This document shows positions 5,505 through 6,389 of a stretch of 6,389 bases of DNA, piece after piece; positions within the stretch are counted from its first letter, which is position 1; each line of letters starts with the position of its first letter. Source of the DNA: Thermoproteota archaeon (GTDB lineage: Archaea > Thermoproteota > Thermoprotei_A > Sulfolobales > Acidilobaceae); contig JAADGB010000028.1 in assembly GCA_013152575.1 (NCBI GenBank), positions 1-6,389 on the forward strand, in the 5' to 3' direction. Below the pieces are notes generated by a model that was not told the origin of the DNA, searched no databases, and saw only the letters and a program-made list of their open reading frames with translations. The position numbers and the translations under genes were made by a program.

Positions 5505-6389
5505 ATGAGTACCTGGAAAGGCAGGGACGTGTTAAACATCCTAGACTTCTCCCGCGGAGACCTCGAAGAATTATTCGAACTCGCCAAGAAGTATAAGGAG
5601 GACCTCAAGAACCATAGAGTAAACAGGATACTTGAAGGATACGTTATCGCGTTAGCATTCTTCGAGCCTTCGACAAGGACGAGGATGAGTTTCGAAACAG
5701 CGGCTAAGAGGCTGGGAGCAGCAACAGTAGGCTTTACCAGCGGTGAGGGCACTAGTATCGAGAAGGGAGAGACACTCGCCGACACGGTACGAATGCTAGA
5801 CGCCTATGCTGATCTCATCGTAATACGTAGCAAGTTCGAAGGCTCCGCTATACTGGCCTCAGAGGTTGCCGTACACCCCGTCATCAATGGAGGTGATGGC
5901 AAGCAGCATCACCCTACGCAGGCGATGCTTGACTTATTCACAGTCACCGAGCTGTTCGGCTCACCAGATGGTCTAACATACGCGGTTGTAGGAGATCTAA
6001 GGTACGGGAGAGCCGCGTCTAGTTTCCTCCTAGGCTTAACCAGGTTTAACCCGGAGAAGGTAATACTCGTCTCGCCAAAACAGTTACGGGCCAGGCCGGA
6101 GGTTCTAATGACCCTAATGGATAGCGGGATCCGCTACCACGAGTCTGACCTCGAAACTGCATTGGAGGAGGCAGACGTCGTCTACGTCACAAGGATACAG
6201 AAGGAGAGGTTCCCAGACCCGGCGGAGTACGAGAAAGTTAAGGGTAGCTACCGCATAACGAGGAGCCTACTAGAGGCAAAGGCTAAGAATGGCTTGAAGA
6301 TCCTGCACCCACTGCCACGAGTCGATGAGATCTCACATGACGTAGACAATACAGAGTGGCAGGCCTACTTCATACAGGCAGCTAATGGA
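5505..6389 (+). CDS. pyrB: aspartate carbamoyltransferase catalytic subunit (3' end outside window)
   Basis: The first 295 residues of the enzyme that joins carbamoyl phosphate and aspartate, the second step of pyrimidine synthesis. The frame is unbroken to the window edge; about 10-15 residues are missing judging from the usual length near 305-310. Seen: the carbamoyl-phosphate loop FFEPSTRTRMSFE (S56, T57, R58, T59), the mobile loop SIEKGE (S84, K88), IR108, catalytic H136 in HPTQ (Q139), R169 in YGR, TRIQKE (R230, Q232) and HPLPR (268-272). Departures from the usual sequence are GDGKQHHPTQ in place of GDGxxQHPTQ, and DLRYGRA in place of DLKYGRT. The EPSTRTR and SIEKGE motifs separate it from ornithine carbamoyltransferase. 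The ATG follows AGGG at 7 nt. The regulatory subunit gene pyrI commonly follows pyrB in archaea but would lie outside. Confidence 0.95.
   Translation, partial: MSTWKGRDVLNILDFSRGDLEELFELAKKYKEDLKNHRVNRILEGYVIALAFFEPSTRTRMSFETAAKRLGAATVGFTSGEGTSIEKGETLADTVRMLDAYADLIVIRSKFEGSAILASEVAVHPVINGGDGKQHHPTQAMLDLFTVTELFGSPDGLTYAVVGDLRYGRAASSFLLGLTRFNPEKVILVSPKQLRARPEVLMTLMDSGIRYHESDLETALEEADVVYVTRIQKERFPDPAEYEKVKGSYRITRSLLEAKAKNGLKILHPLPRVDEISHDVDNTEWQAYFIQAANG

Overview
The window looks like a piece of a hyperthermophilic archaeal chromosome, most likely from a crenarchaeote (Thermoproteota, Desulfurococcales-like). The grounds are a HerA/NurA pair, a UPF0148 zinc-ribbon protein, an HTH-ThiN regulator, TTG and GTG starts preceded by purine-rich ribosome sites, and TATA-like boxes about 25 nt before expected transcript starts. 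I cannot name the species. The DNA is almost fully coding and I see no mobile element, CRISPR array, tRNA or rRNA.

Layout: (1) positions 2-343 (+) are the C-terminal end of an MscS-type mechanosensitive channel, cut by the window edge. (2) 354-1142 (-) is an HTH-ThiN (ThiR-like) regulator that converges on the channel gene with 10 nt between their stop codons. (3) A 95-bp divergent control region (1143-1237) separates it from 1238-1642 (+), a small UPF0148 zinc-ribbon protein. I moved this start to a TTG directly behind an AGGAGG. (4) 1717-4785 (+) is a tight nurA-herA pair (3-nt gap), the DNA-end-resection nuclease and its hexameric translocase. (5) 4787-5437 (+) is pyrF, 1 nt after herA and so probably in the same transcript. 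(6) 5505 to the window end (+) is pyrB, open at the right edge and apparently driven by its own TATA-like promoter.

How they fit together: NurA and HerA form one machine that resects double-strand breaks. Their usual partners Mre11 and Rad50 are not next to them here. Instead they are followed by two genes of de novo UMP synthesis: pyrF (the last step) and pyrB (the aspartate carbamoyltransferase step). The ThiR-like protein is expected to sense a thiamine compound, but no thiamine gene lies in the window.

I found no clearly new system. The points most worth a second look are a Ca-binding-like D-x-N-x-D-G-x-x-D loop inside NurA, a ThiN domain that appears to lack an internal segment, an inverted repeat at the expected nurA transcript start, and the nurA-herA-pyrF linkage.
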